Shown here in pieces: positions 33,818 through 43,322 of a stretch of 60,729 nucleotides of DNA. Position numbers and translations under genes: made by a program. Source of the stretch: Brevinema andersonii. Lineage in GTDB: Bacteria > Spirochaetota > Brevinematia > Brevinematales > Brevinemataceae. The stretch is from the NCBI RefSeq assembly GCF_900112165.1, contig NZ_FOKY01000005.1:1-60729 (forward strand), in the 5' to 3' direction. The notes beneath the pieces were generated by a model. It worked only from the letters and a program-made list of their open reading frames with translations. It was not told the origin of the DNA and ran no database searches. How positions within the stretch are numbered: position 1 is the stretch's first letter; every line of letters starts with the position of its first letter.

Positions 33818-35134
33818 TTAAACGAGCTCTCCAATCGTGATTGCTCCGCGCGTTTCTTGAATTCTAACTCTTGCTAGCTTACCGATCAAATCCCAAGCTG
33901 ATAGTGTTGCACACATCAAATTATTATGCGTCCGCCCCACATATTGTTTGATTCCGGATTCGCTCTTAAGACTATATTTGGATTCACGGTCAAATAAAAT
34001 GGTATATTCGCACCCTTGGTGCTTTAACAGTTCTTCAGCTAAGATTTGACGATGTTTTTTCACCAAAATATCCAACCGCCGTAATTTTTCTTTTTCAGGA
34101 ACCTGACCTTCAAAATGCTCTGCAGGAGTATTGGGTCTGGTATTGTAGCGGTACATGAACGCTTCGTTGAAACGAATCTCCGTAAACAAATCCATTGTTT
34201 CTTCGAATTCTTGTTCTGTTTCGCTCGGGAATCCAACAATAATATCCGTAGACAAAATAATATCCGGACGTATTTCGCGGATTCTTGCAATTTTCTCAAG
34301 ATAAAGTTCACGAGTATAACCTCGCTTCATTAAACGAAGCACTCGATTACTACCTGCTTGAAACGGCAGATGCAAATAAGGCATAATATTAGGATAAGCA
34401 TTCATTAATTCAACAGTTTCATAGAGAAATTCTTTGGGATGAGCCGTCAGGAATGTAATCCTTTGAATACCCGCTTGCGATGCAACAGCTTCCAAAAGAT
34501 CTGGTAAACGTTTATTTTCATAGCAGTAAGTATCTATCGTCTGTCCCAAAAGGCACAATTCGATCACACCATCAGCCGCCAATTTTTTCGCGTTGTCGAC
34601 AATATCTTGAAATGGCCGATTCTGCTCGAGCCCGCGCACATGCGGTACAATACAGTAGGAACAATGCTTGTTGCAACCATGAGAAACAGGTAGAAATGCT
34701 TTGAAGGGAAACTCTTTTGATGGAGTAGCTGGCATAAAAGAATAGGCTGCTCCAAAGCCCAAACTTTCCGTCCTTGCATCAAGATCGTCAAGGTAGTCAA
34801 TCACCGCATCTTTATTGTATGTACCCCATACAATACTGACAATATCAGCAAAACGTTTCTGAACATCAAGCCCGATATTTTCGCTCATACAACCCATAAG
34901 AATAACTTTCAAATCATGATCCAGTGAACGATTCAAAGCACGGTAAAAACCTAAACGTCCTTCGATACGCTCCTCAGCCGTCAAGCGTACAGAACACGTA
35001 TTGATAATAACAAAATGAGCATTTTCTGGATTATCCACTATTTTATGCCCACGAGCTTTGGCCTTGTCCGACAATGATGATGCTTCTGATAAATTCATTT
35101 GGCATCCATAGGTTTCGAAATATATATTCGCCAT
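33818..35134 (-). CDS. miaB: tRNA-2-methylthio-N6-dimethylallyladenosine synthase MiaB
   Basis: This radical-SAM enzyme adds a methylthio group to i6A37 of tRNAs reading UNN codons. The 438-residue protein has the amino-terminal UPF0004 domain (YFETYGCQMNLSEA, with further conserved Cys in NTCSVR and LMGCMSE), the radical-SAM CxxxCxxC in CNKHCSYCIVPHVRG, and a carboxy-terminal TRAM domain. AGGA precedes the ATG. It follows the TPR membrane protein by 20 nt and is followed by tldD in the same operon. Confidence 0.96.
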   Translation of the reverse strand: MANIYFETYGCQMNLSEASSLSDKAKARGHKIVDNPENAHFVIINTCSVRLTAEERIEGRLGFYRALNRSLDHDLKVILMGCMSENIGLDVQKRFADIVSIVWGTYNKDAVIDYLDDLDARTESLGFGAAYSFMPATPSKEFPFKAFLPVSHGCNKHCSYCIVPHVRGLEQNRPFQDIVDNAKKLAADGVIELCLLGQTIDTYCYENKRLPDLLEAVASQAGIQRITFLTAHPKEFLYETVELMNAYPNIMPYLHLPFQAGSNRVLRLMKRGYTRELYLEKIARIREIRPDIILSTDIIVGFPSETEQEFEETMDLFTEIRFNEAFMYRYNTRPNTPAEHFEGQVPEKEKLRRLDILVKKHRQILAEELLKHQGCEYTILFDRESKYSLKSESGIKQYVGRTHNNLMCATLSAWDLIGKLARVRIQETRGAITIGELV

Positions 35135-35154
35135 AACTAATCCTTATATAAAAT

Positions 35155-36294
35155 TCAATACGGCAGTAACCGTTCCGCCTTGATGATAACTCGGTTATCC
35201 TTAGTCAACCCCTGCAATGGACCAATTACTGTGATTTTCATACCGTTGTTAAGCTCATGAAATCCAGAAGCCTCGACCAATGCAATGCCTTCCACCAAAC
35301 CTTGATCTAGGAAATTGACTAAGAGATCAAATGTTGTTTTTTTACGGCCCTGATGATGAAGGTTCGCAACTGTCCCTTGCCATCTCAGCATGACTCCCTC
35401 ATAAACAGCAGGAGCTACCGCAATTTCTGCATAACTCGGCACATAATCAACACTGTCAGGGTCAGGATCAGGAATAAAGCTTTCTAAAATGCCAACTCGT
35501 TCCTTAACAGCCAATGCTGCATTAGATGCAAGAAGTTCATTTGCCAATATGCGCGCTTTATTGTAGCGTTTTGCAGAAATTGCTGTCTTTAAGTCTTCAA
35601 ATTTTCTAATAATAATTTGTTCGTTCAGCACAATACGGAAATTTTCACGCGCATTAACAATATCGGTGATTCCTTTAATACTGACCTGCGTGGCAGGTGA
35701 TAAAGCATTGGCACGGTTAATAAGATTGGAAGATAAAGCTGCGTTGCGGATTTCCGGATAAAATAAAATACCTAAGCTTATCATCAAACCTGCGCCAATC
35801 CATATTAAATGGACTCCCAGCTGATCTGTTGTACTGCTCAACCACTTTTTCAACGAAAAACCCGAATTTGGTAATGTAATCTGTAGCAAAGGGATTAAAG
35901 GAATATTTTTCGCTAAATCGGGATTTCCTATTTTGCGGACCTTTTCCAGAGTATTTTTAAGCAACGGAGAATCAACCCTATCTAGGGCATCTAATAAAAT
36001 ATCGATCCCATAATCAACTTGTCCCTCATGAATAGCAATCAAAGCAAGAGCATTATAAATTTCTGGATCATTGGCATTAATCCCAACGGCATCCGAAAGA
36101 TAAGAACGAGCTTCACCGTACTGACCTTCCAGAAAATATAAAAAACCCTGCCCCTTAAGTGCCATAAAATCGTAAGTATTTTTTTCCAGAAGCTGCGACC
36201 ATTCCTGGCTAGCTGTTTTGTAATGACCTTGAACAAACGCTTCGATCGCTTTACGATGAACTTTCGGAGCTGATCCTTTGCTGAGAATCCGCAT
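35155..36294 (-). CDS. Membrane-anchored TPR protein
   Basis: The 379-residue protein has TPR repeats at about residues 15-120 (for example AVGINANDPEIYNALALIAI), a single membrane helix at about 162-182, and a soluble carboxy-terminal domain of about 190 residues that includes a beta-rich end (GMKITVIGPLQGLTKDNRVI). The topology suggests that the TPR part is cytoplasmic. GGGAG lies 6 nt before the ATG. It is the first gene of the operon with miaB, tldD, the 183-residue membrane protein, fliA and hpf. The exact function is unknown. Confidence 0.75.
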   Translation of the reverse strand: MRILSKGSAPKVHRKAIEAFVQGHYKTASQEWSQLLEKNTYDFMALKGQGFLYFLEGQYGEARSYLSDAVGINANDPEIYNALALIAIHEGQVDYGIDILLDALDRVDSPLLKNTLEKVRKIGNPDLAKNIPLIPLLQITLPNSGFSLKKWLSSTTDQLGVHLIWIGAGLMISLGILFYPEIRNAALSSNLINRANALSPATQVSIKGITDIVNARENFRIVLNEQIIIRKFEDLKTAISAKRYNKARILANELLASNAALAVKERVGILESFIPDPDPDSVDYVPSYAEIAVAPAVYEGVMLRWQGTVANLHHQGRKKTTFDLLVNFLDQGLVEGIALVEASGFHELNNGMKITVIGPLQGLTKDNRVIIKAERLLPY

Positions 36295-36318
36295 ATTTTT
36301 CTCCCAAATCTTCCTAAT

Positions 36319-36347
36319 ATTATAAAATATTTAGACAAGAAATTCAA
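36319..36347 (-). promoter_or_regulatory. Sigma-70 promoter of the TPR-miaB-tldD-fliA-hpf operon
   Basis: On the minus strand: TTGAAT (36347-36342), 17 nt, TATAAT (36324-36319). It lies about 25 nt before the ATG at 36294. Confidence 0.75.
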
Positions 36348-36389
36348 ACTCTTTCCTTAAAAAATCTTCACAAAAAGAAACAAGCTGAT

Positions 36390-36418
36390 TTGACATAGTA
36401 TTTTTTTTGAGTTATTAT
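36390..36418 (+). promoter_or_regulatory. Sigma-70 promoter of the Bat-like locus
   Basis: TTGACA (36390-36395), 17 nt, TATTAT (36413-36418), about 35 nt before the ATG at 36453. Confidence 0.75.
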
Positions 36419-36452
36419 ATTATAAATTGCGTTTCTAAAAATAGGAGTCTAC

Positions 36453-37343
36453 ATGAGACAATATCTTCTACTGGCCGCGCTTGCCATAAACGCAACACTA
36501 TTGGCACAAGCGCCTCCCACCAACACCCAAGTGCAACACTCCGCCAATTTCTCCAACTTGCAGTTTGGGAAAAGCTTTACTGTCCAGTATACAATGCCTC
36601 CCGCCATTCAGCAAATTCTAGACATCGACAGCAATATCTCAGTTCAAGCAGATACTGATATTTTAATCAGCAATATGAACAGTAATAGCTTTACTGCTTA
36701 TGTAACTCCGTTTTCTTTCACCCCATACACAATGGCATCCCTTTTAATCACTGCTCTTGACACCAATGGAGATACTAATATATTTTATACGCCGGGATTT
36801 ATTATTCCTATTTCTAACGAAGCTCCTACTAACATTCAGTTAGCAGATATTGAAAAACCTTATTTTGTCTGGGATCCGCTGTTGACAATTCTGCTATGTT
36901 TTATTGTCTTAGTTATAGGACTTATTATTTTCTTATCTGGGCGCAAAAAACAACAGATTGTTCCGGAAGCCCCCAAAGAAATCATCGATCCTTTCCGACA
37001 AATGACACAAAAACTCCAAGAACTCGATGCTCGGAAAAATAATCTCACGGAAGAAAGTTATAAAGAATTTTTTGTTGAGCTATCGGAAACAGTACGCGAA
37101 TTTTTGTCGCTGACGATTATACCACTGGCCCTTGAAAGCCCCACCAAAGAAATTCTTGATACCCTAAAACAACACAAAACCAATAAAGAAATTATCGAAA
37201 CTGTCGGATTTATTATGAAAAGCACGGACCGTGCAAAATACGCCAAACATATCTTTAACCAGGACCGTATTGACCATGTTATGCAGGAAGCATTTCGATT
37301 AGCTGCGCTGGTACCTCAATCTGGAGAATACCATGAACTTTGA
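36453..37343 (+). CDS. BatD/DUF4381-like membrane protein
   Basis: The 296-residue protein has a signal peptide (about 1-20, ending LLAQA), a periplasmic beta-rich domain (about 20-145), one membrane helix (about 147-168) and a cytoplasmic helical tail. The tail (YKEFFVELSETVREFLSLTI, then TKEILDTLKQ and STDRAKYAKHIF) resembles the DUF4381/BatD carboxy-terminal domain, found next to VWA proteins in MoxR loci. AGGAG precedes the ATG. It overlaps the following VWA gene by 11 nt. It probably partners that protein in the inner membrane. Confidence 0.7.
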   Translation: MRQYLLLAALAINATLLAQAPPTNTQVQHSANFSNLQFGKSFTVQYTMPPAIQQILDIDSNISVQADTDILISNMNSNSFTAYVTPFSFTPYTMASLLITALDTNGDTNIFYTPGFIIPISNEAPTNIQLADIEKPYFVWDPLLTILLCFIVLVIGLIIFLSGRKKQQIVPEAPKEIIDPFRQMTQKLQELDARKNNLTEESYKEFFVELSETVREFLSLTIIPLALESPTKEILDTLKQHKTNKEIIETVGFIMKSTDRAKYAKHIFNQDRIDHVMQEAFRLAALVPQSGEYHEL

Positions 37344-38391
37344 AAATCCGCGTTATCTGTTTTTTTTGATTTTTATTCCTTCATATATAATTCTAAAATA
37401 CACAAAATACTACAAAAACCATGGAAAACGACCGGGATTTCCGTTTCCATGGATGCCGTTACTGAAACTGCAAAAAGATACACTGGCAGTATTTAGCACG
37501 ACAATGAATGATATTTTTCTTTTAGGATTAGTTGCAACGCTAAGTATAGCTTTGGCTCGACCTAGAGGTGGCTCAGCAATCAGTTCTGAAACAAATTTAG
37601 GAGTTGATATCATCCTCACCACAGATGTTTCCAGCTCTATGACTTACGTAGACGAACCTCCTGCCGACGCGAAACGAATTTTATATTTCGGACAGGAACG
37701 TTTCATTGACAGAAATGGAGACATCCGCAATAATGCACGCATTGAAGTAGCCAAACGTGTACTTAAAAATTATATCAACAAACAAGAATATAACCGACTA
37801 GGATTGGTTTTGTTTTCAAGTTACGCGCTGACAAAAGCACCCCTTAGTTCGGACAAAGAGCTGCTAAAAAAAATTACCGAAGAAATCGATTTCTTCGATG
37901 AGGGGGCAACAGCAATTGGTACCGGATTATTAACAGCACTTAATCGTTTACGTTATTCCACAGCTAAAAGCAAGGTTATTATTCTATTGACAGATGGTGC
38001 TAATAATGCGGGAATTGTCGATCCGATTACCGCTGCTAACGCAGCACGGGAATTGGGAGTTAAAATATATACCATAGGAATCGGAAACCCGCATGGGTAT
38101 TTGCGGCCTCTTGATTACGAACGCACTTCTTACGAACTAGTGAACAGTGTGGAATTTGATCCTGAAACTCTTCAAGAAATTGCCGACATTACCGGTGGGA
38201 AGTATTTTGAAGCTCAAAATGAAGATTCACTGCAGCAGGTGTATGATGCCATCGACAAACTTGAAAAAAGTGAAATTTCCGTGAAACGCCGCGTACTTTA
38301 CGAAGAAAAATTTAAAACATGGCTTAATATTAGTGGTATTTTGTTGGCATTATGGATTATTCTCAACAGTTTAATTATTAGAATCCCATAG
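37333..38391 (+). CDS. batA: BatA-like VWA-domain membrane protein
   Basis: The 352-residue Bat-family protein has amino-terminal membrane segments (about 5-22 and 55-75), a von Willebrand A domain (about 95-300) and a carboxy-terminal helix. The metal-ion-dependent adhesion site is intact: DVSSSM (DxSxS, near residue 98), GATAIGTGL with the conserved Thr, and LTDGANNAG with the Asp. Bat proteins usually sit with a MoxR ATPase and a DUF58 protein, which are not in this window. GGAG lies before the ATG, inside the previous gene. A DUF4340 protein follows. Confidence 0.85.
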   Translation: MNFENPRYLFFLIFIPSYIILKYTKYYKNHGKRPGFPFPWMPLLKLQKDTLAVFSTTMNDIFLLGLVATLSIALARPRGGSAISSETNLGVDIILTTDVSSSMTYVDEPPADAKRILYFGQERFIDRNGDIRNNARIEVAKRVLKNYINKQEYNRLGLVLFSSYALTKAPLSSDKELLKKITEEIDFFDEGATAIGTGLLTALNRLRYSTAKSKVIILLTDGANNAGIVDPITAANAARELGVKIYTIGIGNPHGYLRPLDYERTSYELVNSVEFDPETLQEIADITGGKYFEAQNEDSLQQVYDAIDKLEKSEISVKRRVLYEEKFKTWLNISGILLALWIILNSLIIRIP

Positions 38392-38400
38392 GAGAAATTT

Positions 38401-39360
38401 ATGCGTTACAAAAGTTGGATATTTATTGGAATTCTTTGCATTACAGGAACAGTATTTTTAATAGGAACGCGCTTGAAAAACAAGCCTAAGACAGACCCAT
38501 TAGAATTTCCCTGGTCGGAAATACGAAAAGATCATTTATTAGGAATAGAGTCTGTATTGTATCAAAAAAATAAAAAATTTCAATATAAAATCCTTCGAGA
38601 ACAAAATACATGGCATCTTGAAGAGCCTCTTCAAATAGAAGCGCTTCCGGAAAAAGCAATTTTATTGGCTAACAGTTTCTTAACAATGCAGCCTCTTGAA
38701 AAAATCTCTGATATCTCTGCTGAAGATTATAAAGCTTATGGATTTTCTGAGCCGCGTCTTGAAGTGCAAGCTATAATCAAAAACGACACTAATCAAGGAT
38801 TCATTGTCGGCACAGAAACTCGAGTAGGTAATAATTTTTACATTATGCTACTAAACCAAACAAATACCGCTTATGCGATTAGTGGAAACAGTCTGGAACC
38901 GTTTTTAGCAGGAGCTTCTGCATTGATCAACAATAATATTTTTACAGAACCTAGTGATTCAGTACAAGGGATAAAATTCCGAAACTTTCAAGGCAAAGAA
39001 ATTTTTTTCATCAAAAGGGATAATTTTTGGGTGCAAATATATCCAGAAAATAATACAGAAAAAGACTGGGGATTAAGACGGTTTATCCTTCATGCAAAAA
39101 ATTTATATTTCTATCCTCAATCAATTATTTTTTCTGCCAATCATCAACAACTGCAAGAAGCAGGAATAAACACAAATACAGCTCCTTACTTAACTTTGAT
39201 TTTTGAAGACAAAATTTCTTCCGTGTTCTTAGGCAATAAGCAAGAGAATGGTTACGCAGTTTATATCCCGACATTAAATATCTTAGCAGCTATTCCTATT
39301 GACATTGCCGATACTGTTTTCAATATTGACAGCAATGATTTTAAGATACGGCAAAAATAA
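38401..39360 (+). CDS. DUF4340-like membrane-anchored protein
   Basis: The 319-residue protein has one amino-terminal membrane helix (about 5-22) and a long soluble domain with repeated beta segments (WHLEEPLQIEALPEKAILLA and YGFSEPRLEVQAII), resembling DUF4340 proteins found beside GldG/ABC-type loci. AGGAG lies 7 nt before the ATG, and the gene follows the BatA-like gene by 9 nt. No ABC transporter genes are present, so the partner here is more likely the VWA protein. The stop abuts the next ATG. Confidence 0.65.
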   Translation: MRYKSWIFIGILCITGTVFLIGTRLKNKPKTDPLEFPWSEIRKDHLLGIESVLYQKNKKFQYKILREQNTWHLEEPLQIEALPEKAILLANSFLTMQPLEKISDISAEDYKAYGFSEPRLEVQAIIKNDTNQGFIVGTETRVGNNFYIMLLNQTNTAYAISGNSLEPFLAGASALINNNIFTEPSDSVQGIKFRNFQGKEIFFIKRDNFWVQIYPENNTEKDWGLRRFILHAKNLYFYPQSIIFSANHQQLQEAGINTNTAPYLTLIFEDKISSVFLGNKQENGYAVYIPTLNILAAIPIDIADTVFNIDSNDFKIRQK

Positions 39361-39948
39361 ATGCCTAATATTCAAGATATTTATCGTATTTTTTTGGAAT
39401 GCCCTCAAGTTAACGGTGGATTAGTATTTGATGAGGGGACTTTTATTGGCGTACTTTTCAAAAAAGATATAGAATTATTGCTTAATGAAAAAGACAATTT
39501 CATTATTGATAAAATTGTCTTTATTCCTACTTCTAAATTAGAAGAATTTCTTTTTACGGATATCCCTAAATCGCGTACGAAAATACCCTATTTTTCTCAC
39601 TCTGGAGAAGTATTAGGTACTATTTTTTATCAAGAATTCGTATCAGAATTTTTTCCCGAAGATTTCATTACGCGACTTTCTTTGTTAGATATTTTTCAAA
39701 ATTATGAACACCCTCTTTTTATAGTAAATCGATTTAAAACATTATTATATAATAACAAAGCCGCTTCTGAATTATTTCCAGAAAATATCTACGGTAAAAA
39801 AATAGGTGAAATTTTAAATCCTTTTGATATTTATTTCAATGAAAAAAAAATGTTTATCAGCAGAGGCAATCAAACTTGGCAATTATTGATTGCTCGTTCT
39901 ATTGATGAACATTTTTTCTATAATATTTATCAATTTCTTAAGGCATAA
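39361..39948 (+). CDS. PAS-like sensory protein
   Basis: The 195-residue soluble protein has an amino-terminal domain (about 1-100) of unknown type and a carboxy-terminal PAS-like domain. The latter is seen in HPLFIVNRFKTLLYNNKAASELFPENIYGKKIGEIL (two parts: strand-helix, then the KKIGEIL turn), about residues 117-155. No output domain is visible. Its ATG follows the DUF4340 stop without a gap and lacks a clear ribosome site, so translation is probably coupled. Its stop directly abuts the convergent rseP stop. Confidence 0.65.
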   Translation: MPNIQDIYRIFLECPQVNGGLVFDEGTFIGVLFKKDIELLLNEKDNFIIDKIVFIPTSKLEEFLFTDIPKSRTKIPYFSHSGEVLGTIFYQEFVSEFFPEDFITRLSLLDIFQNYEHPLFIVNRFKTLLYNNKAASELFPENIYGKKIGEILNPFDIYFNEKKMFISRGNQTWQLLIARSIDEHFFYNIYQFLKA

Positions 39949-41343
39949 TTACTCATTTCTCATTTCTGTCTGATTTTTCTTAGTTTCAATAATATTACGG
40001 ATATCATTAACAAAAACTAATGCAGCAAGCACTAATAATAATATTATACCAAAAACTTCTATTTTCGAAATAATTTCTTCCGCCAGAGGAAAACGTCCAA
40101 ACATAGCTCTTAAAACATTCAAAACTAAAGCACCACCATCTAAACCAGGAATCGGCAGCATATTGAATACAGCCAATGCTATACTAAGCATCACCATAAA
40201 CCGTATCAAAAGCACGATATTCTGAGTTTGCGCAATACTTCCTGTAATGCTTACAATACGAACTGGTCCAGAAAGATTTTTTTGAATATCAATTTTGCCG
40301 CTAAACAATTTGCTTAATGAAACTAAAATCTGGTCAATAGTAGTTTTCAATTCTCTCATACTCATACTAACTGCTTCAGGAAAATTTTTTGCTTTTTGGA
40401 AAACCAAAATCTCTTGTGGCTTTTCTGCAAGAACTCCTATCTGCCATACATTTTCCTCTTGTGACGGCAAAACATTAAGATACAAAATATCCGCCGCCCT
40501 TTCCACCTCTAAACGCAAAGGCTTACTTTGATTAGTAGCAAGAATTTCTTCTAATTCATAAAAATAAACAATAGGCTGTTGATTGACCATTTTGATTCTA
40601 TCACCCAGACGTAATCCAGCCTTAACAGCAGGACCGTCGCTTAAAATATCACCAACAACCGCTTCTTGAACCGGACGTACACCAATAATTTCAAGACCTG
40701 TATCTTTATTATTGATAGGAACAAACAAAACCGTATTCGTAATCATCCCCCGAATATAAGTAATTGTTTGATTTGTTTGTTTTGAATAGGCTAACGCTGT
40801 AGGAATATCCATAAAATGAGAAATCGTCTGACCGGAAATATTAATAATAACATCACCACTACGAAGCCCTGCAACCCAAGCCGGCGATTCTACAACATTT
40901 CCATTCATCGTAATATTAGGAGTAACATAAACTTTATTGGAAAGATTTTTTTCTTGAAAACCTACACTGAACAAAATAATTAATACAAGCAATGCAAAAA
41001 TAATATTAAAAAGACTACCGCCAATAACGGTAAGAATTTTTCCCCAAAGCGGACTATTAACTAATGCTCTAGGGTCAGTATCTTTTTTTTTGGAATTTTC
41101 ATCACCAAACGCACAAAATCCGCCAAACGGCAGCCAGCCCAACTGATAATAAGTTTCACCCCACTGAAATCCCATAATAGGCTTGCCCATCCCAATCGAA
41201 AACGTATCAACACGAATATTACACATCTTAGCCATCAGCAAATGTCCTAATTCGTGAACTGCAATCAAAATTCCCAATACAAAAACAGCAACAATAATTC
41301 CAAAAATATTCATTAATAATTGAGGAGCAAAAATAGCATCCAT
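39949..41343 (-). CDS. rseP: Site-2 intramembrane zinc protease RseP
   Basis: It cleaves membrane-bound anti-sigma factors and signal-peptide remnants within the membrane. The 464-residue protein has the zinc motif HELGH at residues 30-34, two tandem PDZ domains in the middle (around GDVINISGQ and GDRIKMVNQQ), and the second metal motif LPIPGLDGG followed by ALVLN near the carboxy terminus. Four membrane helices are expected. GGTGG precedes the ATG. It ends the operon that starts at the DUF2723 gene. No RseA-like anti-sigma gene is visible in the window. Confidence 0.95.
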   Translation of the reverse strand: MDAIFAPQLLMNIFGIIVAVFVLGILIAVHELGHLLMAKMCNIRVDTFSIGMGKPIMGFQWGETYYQLGWLPFGGFCAFGDENSKKKDTDPRALVNSPLWGKILTVIGGSLFNIIFALLVLIILFSVGFQEKNLSNKVYVTPNITMNGNVVESPAWVAGLRSGDVIINISGQTISHFMDIPTALAYSKQTNQTITYIRGMITNTVLFVPINNKDTGLEIIGVRPVQEAVVGDILSDGPAVKAGLRLGDRIKMVNQQPIVYFYELEEILATNQSKPLRLEVERAADILYLNVLPSQEENVWQIGVLAEKPQEILVFQKAKNFPEAVSMSMRELKTTIDQILVSLSKLFSGKIDIQKNLSGPVRIVSITGSIAQTQNIVLLIRFMVMLSIALAVFNMLPIPGLDGGALVLNVLRAMFGRFPLAEEIISKIEVFGIILLLVLAALVFVNDIRNIIETKKNQTEMRNE

Positions 41344-41364
41344 AATTGACCACCTAATTCAAAT

Positions 41365-42081
41365 TTAAAGTATATCCAACCAAAGACTATACATCGCTAA
41401 CGCAGCCGCAACCGAAACATTAAACGAATCCATACGCTTCGTTGATGGTAGATGAGCTTTATGAGTGCACAAAGCTTTAATACCTTTTCTAATGCCATCT
41501 CTTTCGGATCCCAAAACAATACAACTTTTTTGCACTTTCAAACCGCTTAATACTTGCTGTGCTTCACCTATCAGTGCAACAACAGAAAATCCCTCTTTTT
41601 TCATGGCATCGATCTCTGTTTTAATGTTATTCACGTAAGCCAAATTTATTTTATAAATACTACCAGCAGATGATTTAATCGTCTGAGCCGTAATACGTGC
41701 ACTATTATCCTTAGGCAATAATATCCAATCAGCTCCCAAAAGCACTGCCGAACGAATAATAGCTCCTAAATTTCCTGTATCAGTAACCCCATCTAAAATA
41801 AGAATTCTATTGAACATGCTATAATCAATATGAAAAGTCATATTTTCCGTAATAATATTCCTCGGTAAAACTATTTTTCCGGCAATCCCTTGATGCTTTA
41901 ATGTGTCTGCTTTTTTATCAAGTTCTTTCGATGCAATAAATTGAACAGGAATATTTTTCTGTTTCAAAGTTTTTCTTAATCCAGGATATTTTTCCGATTT
42001 AGCTTTATCAATCCATATTTCAGAGATATCTAAATTTTCAAGTAATGCTTCTTCGATGGAGTTACGTCCATAAATAATCAT
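41365..42081 (-). CDS. rlmB: SPOUT/TrmH-family rRNA 2'-O-methyltransferase (RlmB-like)
   Basis: This probably methylates the 2'-hydroxyl of a 23S rRNA guanosine (Gm2251 in E. coli). The 238-residue protein has an amino-terminal substrate-binding domain (about 1-75). The SPOUT knot carries the three motifs NLGAIIRSAVLLGADWILLP, VLGSERDGIRKG and FNVSVAAALAMY. The target could be another rRNA or a tRNA. It lies 19 nt after ackA and 21 nt before rseP in one operon. Confidence 0.9.
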   Translation of the reverse strand: MIIYGRNSIEEALLENLDISEIWIDKAKSEKYPGLRKTLKQKNIPVQFIASKELDKKADTLKHQGIAGKIVLPRNIITENMTFHIDYSMFNRILILDGVTDTGNLGAIIRSAVLLGADWILLPKDNSARITAQTIKSSAGSIYKINLAYVNNIKTEIDAMKKEGFSVVALIGEAQQVLSGLKVQKSCIVLGSERDGIRKGIKALCTHKAHLPSTKRMDSFNVSVAAALAMYSLWLDIL

Positions 42082-42100
42082 TTATGCCCCATTTTAAATC

Positions 42101-43300
42101 CTATTTTACCACTTCCTGAGTTTCTAAAGCTATCATTAATTCTTCATTAGTGGGCACTACAAGAGTCCGAATTTTTGCTGAAGGTGTCGAAATATCTCTT
42201 AACTTCGATTTTGACTCTTTATTAACCGCTTGATCGATCTCAATCCCTAACGAAGACAAACCAGCTGTCACTTGAGCCCGAAGTTGTACATCAAATTCTC
42301 CCATCCCAGCTGTAAATACAATAGCATCAACTTGTGCATCTAATTCTACCAAATAAGCTCCCAACATCCGACGGATATAATGTGCCATCATATCTTTAGC
42401 AAGTTTTGCTTGCTTATTACCTTGGTCAGCAGCAGCTTCGACATCACGCATATCGCTAGAAACACCAGAAACACCTTTCAAACCACTCTGTTTGTTGAGC
42501 AAATCCGAAGCTTGAGCTGGTGTTAATTTTTCTTTTTCCATAATATAAAGCACAGCCGCAGGATCCAAAGAACCTGATCGAGTACCCATCATCAGCCCTT
42601 CAAGAGGGGTAAAACCCATCGATGTGTCAATAGATTTACCATTTTTTATAGCTGCCATACTAGCCCCATTGCCAATATGACACACTATCAAATTAACTTG
42701 ATCTTGAGACTTGTTCAAAAATTTTGCTGCTTCCTGAGTTACGTAAGCATAAGATGTACCATGAAATCCATATCTTCGGATACCGTACTTCTCATAATAT
42801 TCATAAGGAAGACCGTACATATAAGCAACCGGTTCCATTGTTTGATGAAATGCCGTATCAAAAACAGCCACTTGAGGTGTCTGTGGAACAATTTTTTGAC
42901 ATGCACGTATACCCATGATATTCGGAGGATTGTGAAGAGGGGCAATATCAGATAATTTATCAAGTTCTGTTAAAACTGCTTCAGTAACAAGAGTAGGCTG
43001 ACTGTAAACTTCTCCACCATGAACTACACGATGGCCTATTGCATGAATTTCGTTCAAATCTTTGATCACTGCAGTTGGACCTTCCACTAAAGAAGCAAAT
43101 ACCTCTTTTAATGCTTCATCATGATTAGCTGCATGAATATTTTTTTCTACTTTCGGATGGGAACCATTTGTAAAACCCAAAAAAGTATCGTTAAGCCCAA
43201 TTTTTTCCACAACTCCTTTAGCCATTATCGATTGACTAGCCGTATCAAGCAACTGATATTTAAGCGATGAACTACCAGCATTAAGAACTAGAATTTTCAT
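42101..43300 (-). CDS. ackA: Acetate kinase
   Basis: It interconverts acetyl phosphate and acetate with ATP gain, the final step of acetate fermentation. The 399-residue protein has the family length and the signatures VLNAGSSSLKYQL at the amino terminus, HRVVHGGE, FHGTSYAYV and GFTPLEGLMMGTRSGSLDP. AAGGAG precedes the ATG by 6 nt. It stands between metG and rlmB; no pta is in the window. Confidence 0.97.
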   Translation of the reverse strand: MKILVLNAGSSSLKYQLLDTASQSIMAKGVVEKIGLNDTFLGFTNGSHPKVEKNIHAANHDEALKEVFASLVEGPTAVIKDLNEIHAIGHRVVHGGEVYSQPTLVTEAVLTELDKLSDIAPLHNPPNIMGIRACQKIVPQTPQVAVFDTAFHQTMEPVAYMYGLPYEYYEKYGIRRYGFHGTSYAYVTQEAAKFLNKSQDQVNLIVCHIGNGASMAAIKNGKSIDTSMGFTPLEGLMMGTRSGSLDPAAVLYIMEKEKLTPAQASDLLNKQSGLKGVSGVSSDMRDVEAAADQGNKQAKLAKDMMAHYIRRMLGAYLVELDAQVDAIVFTAGMGEFDVQLRAQVTAGLSSLGIEIDQAVNKESKSKLRDISTPSAKIRTLVVPTNEELMIALETQEVVK

Positions 43301-43322
43301 ATTATACTCCTTAAGTTATTTA

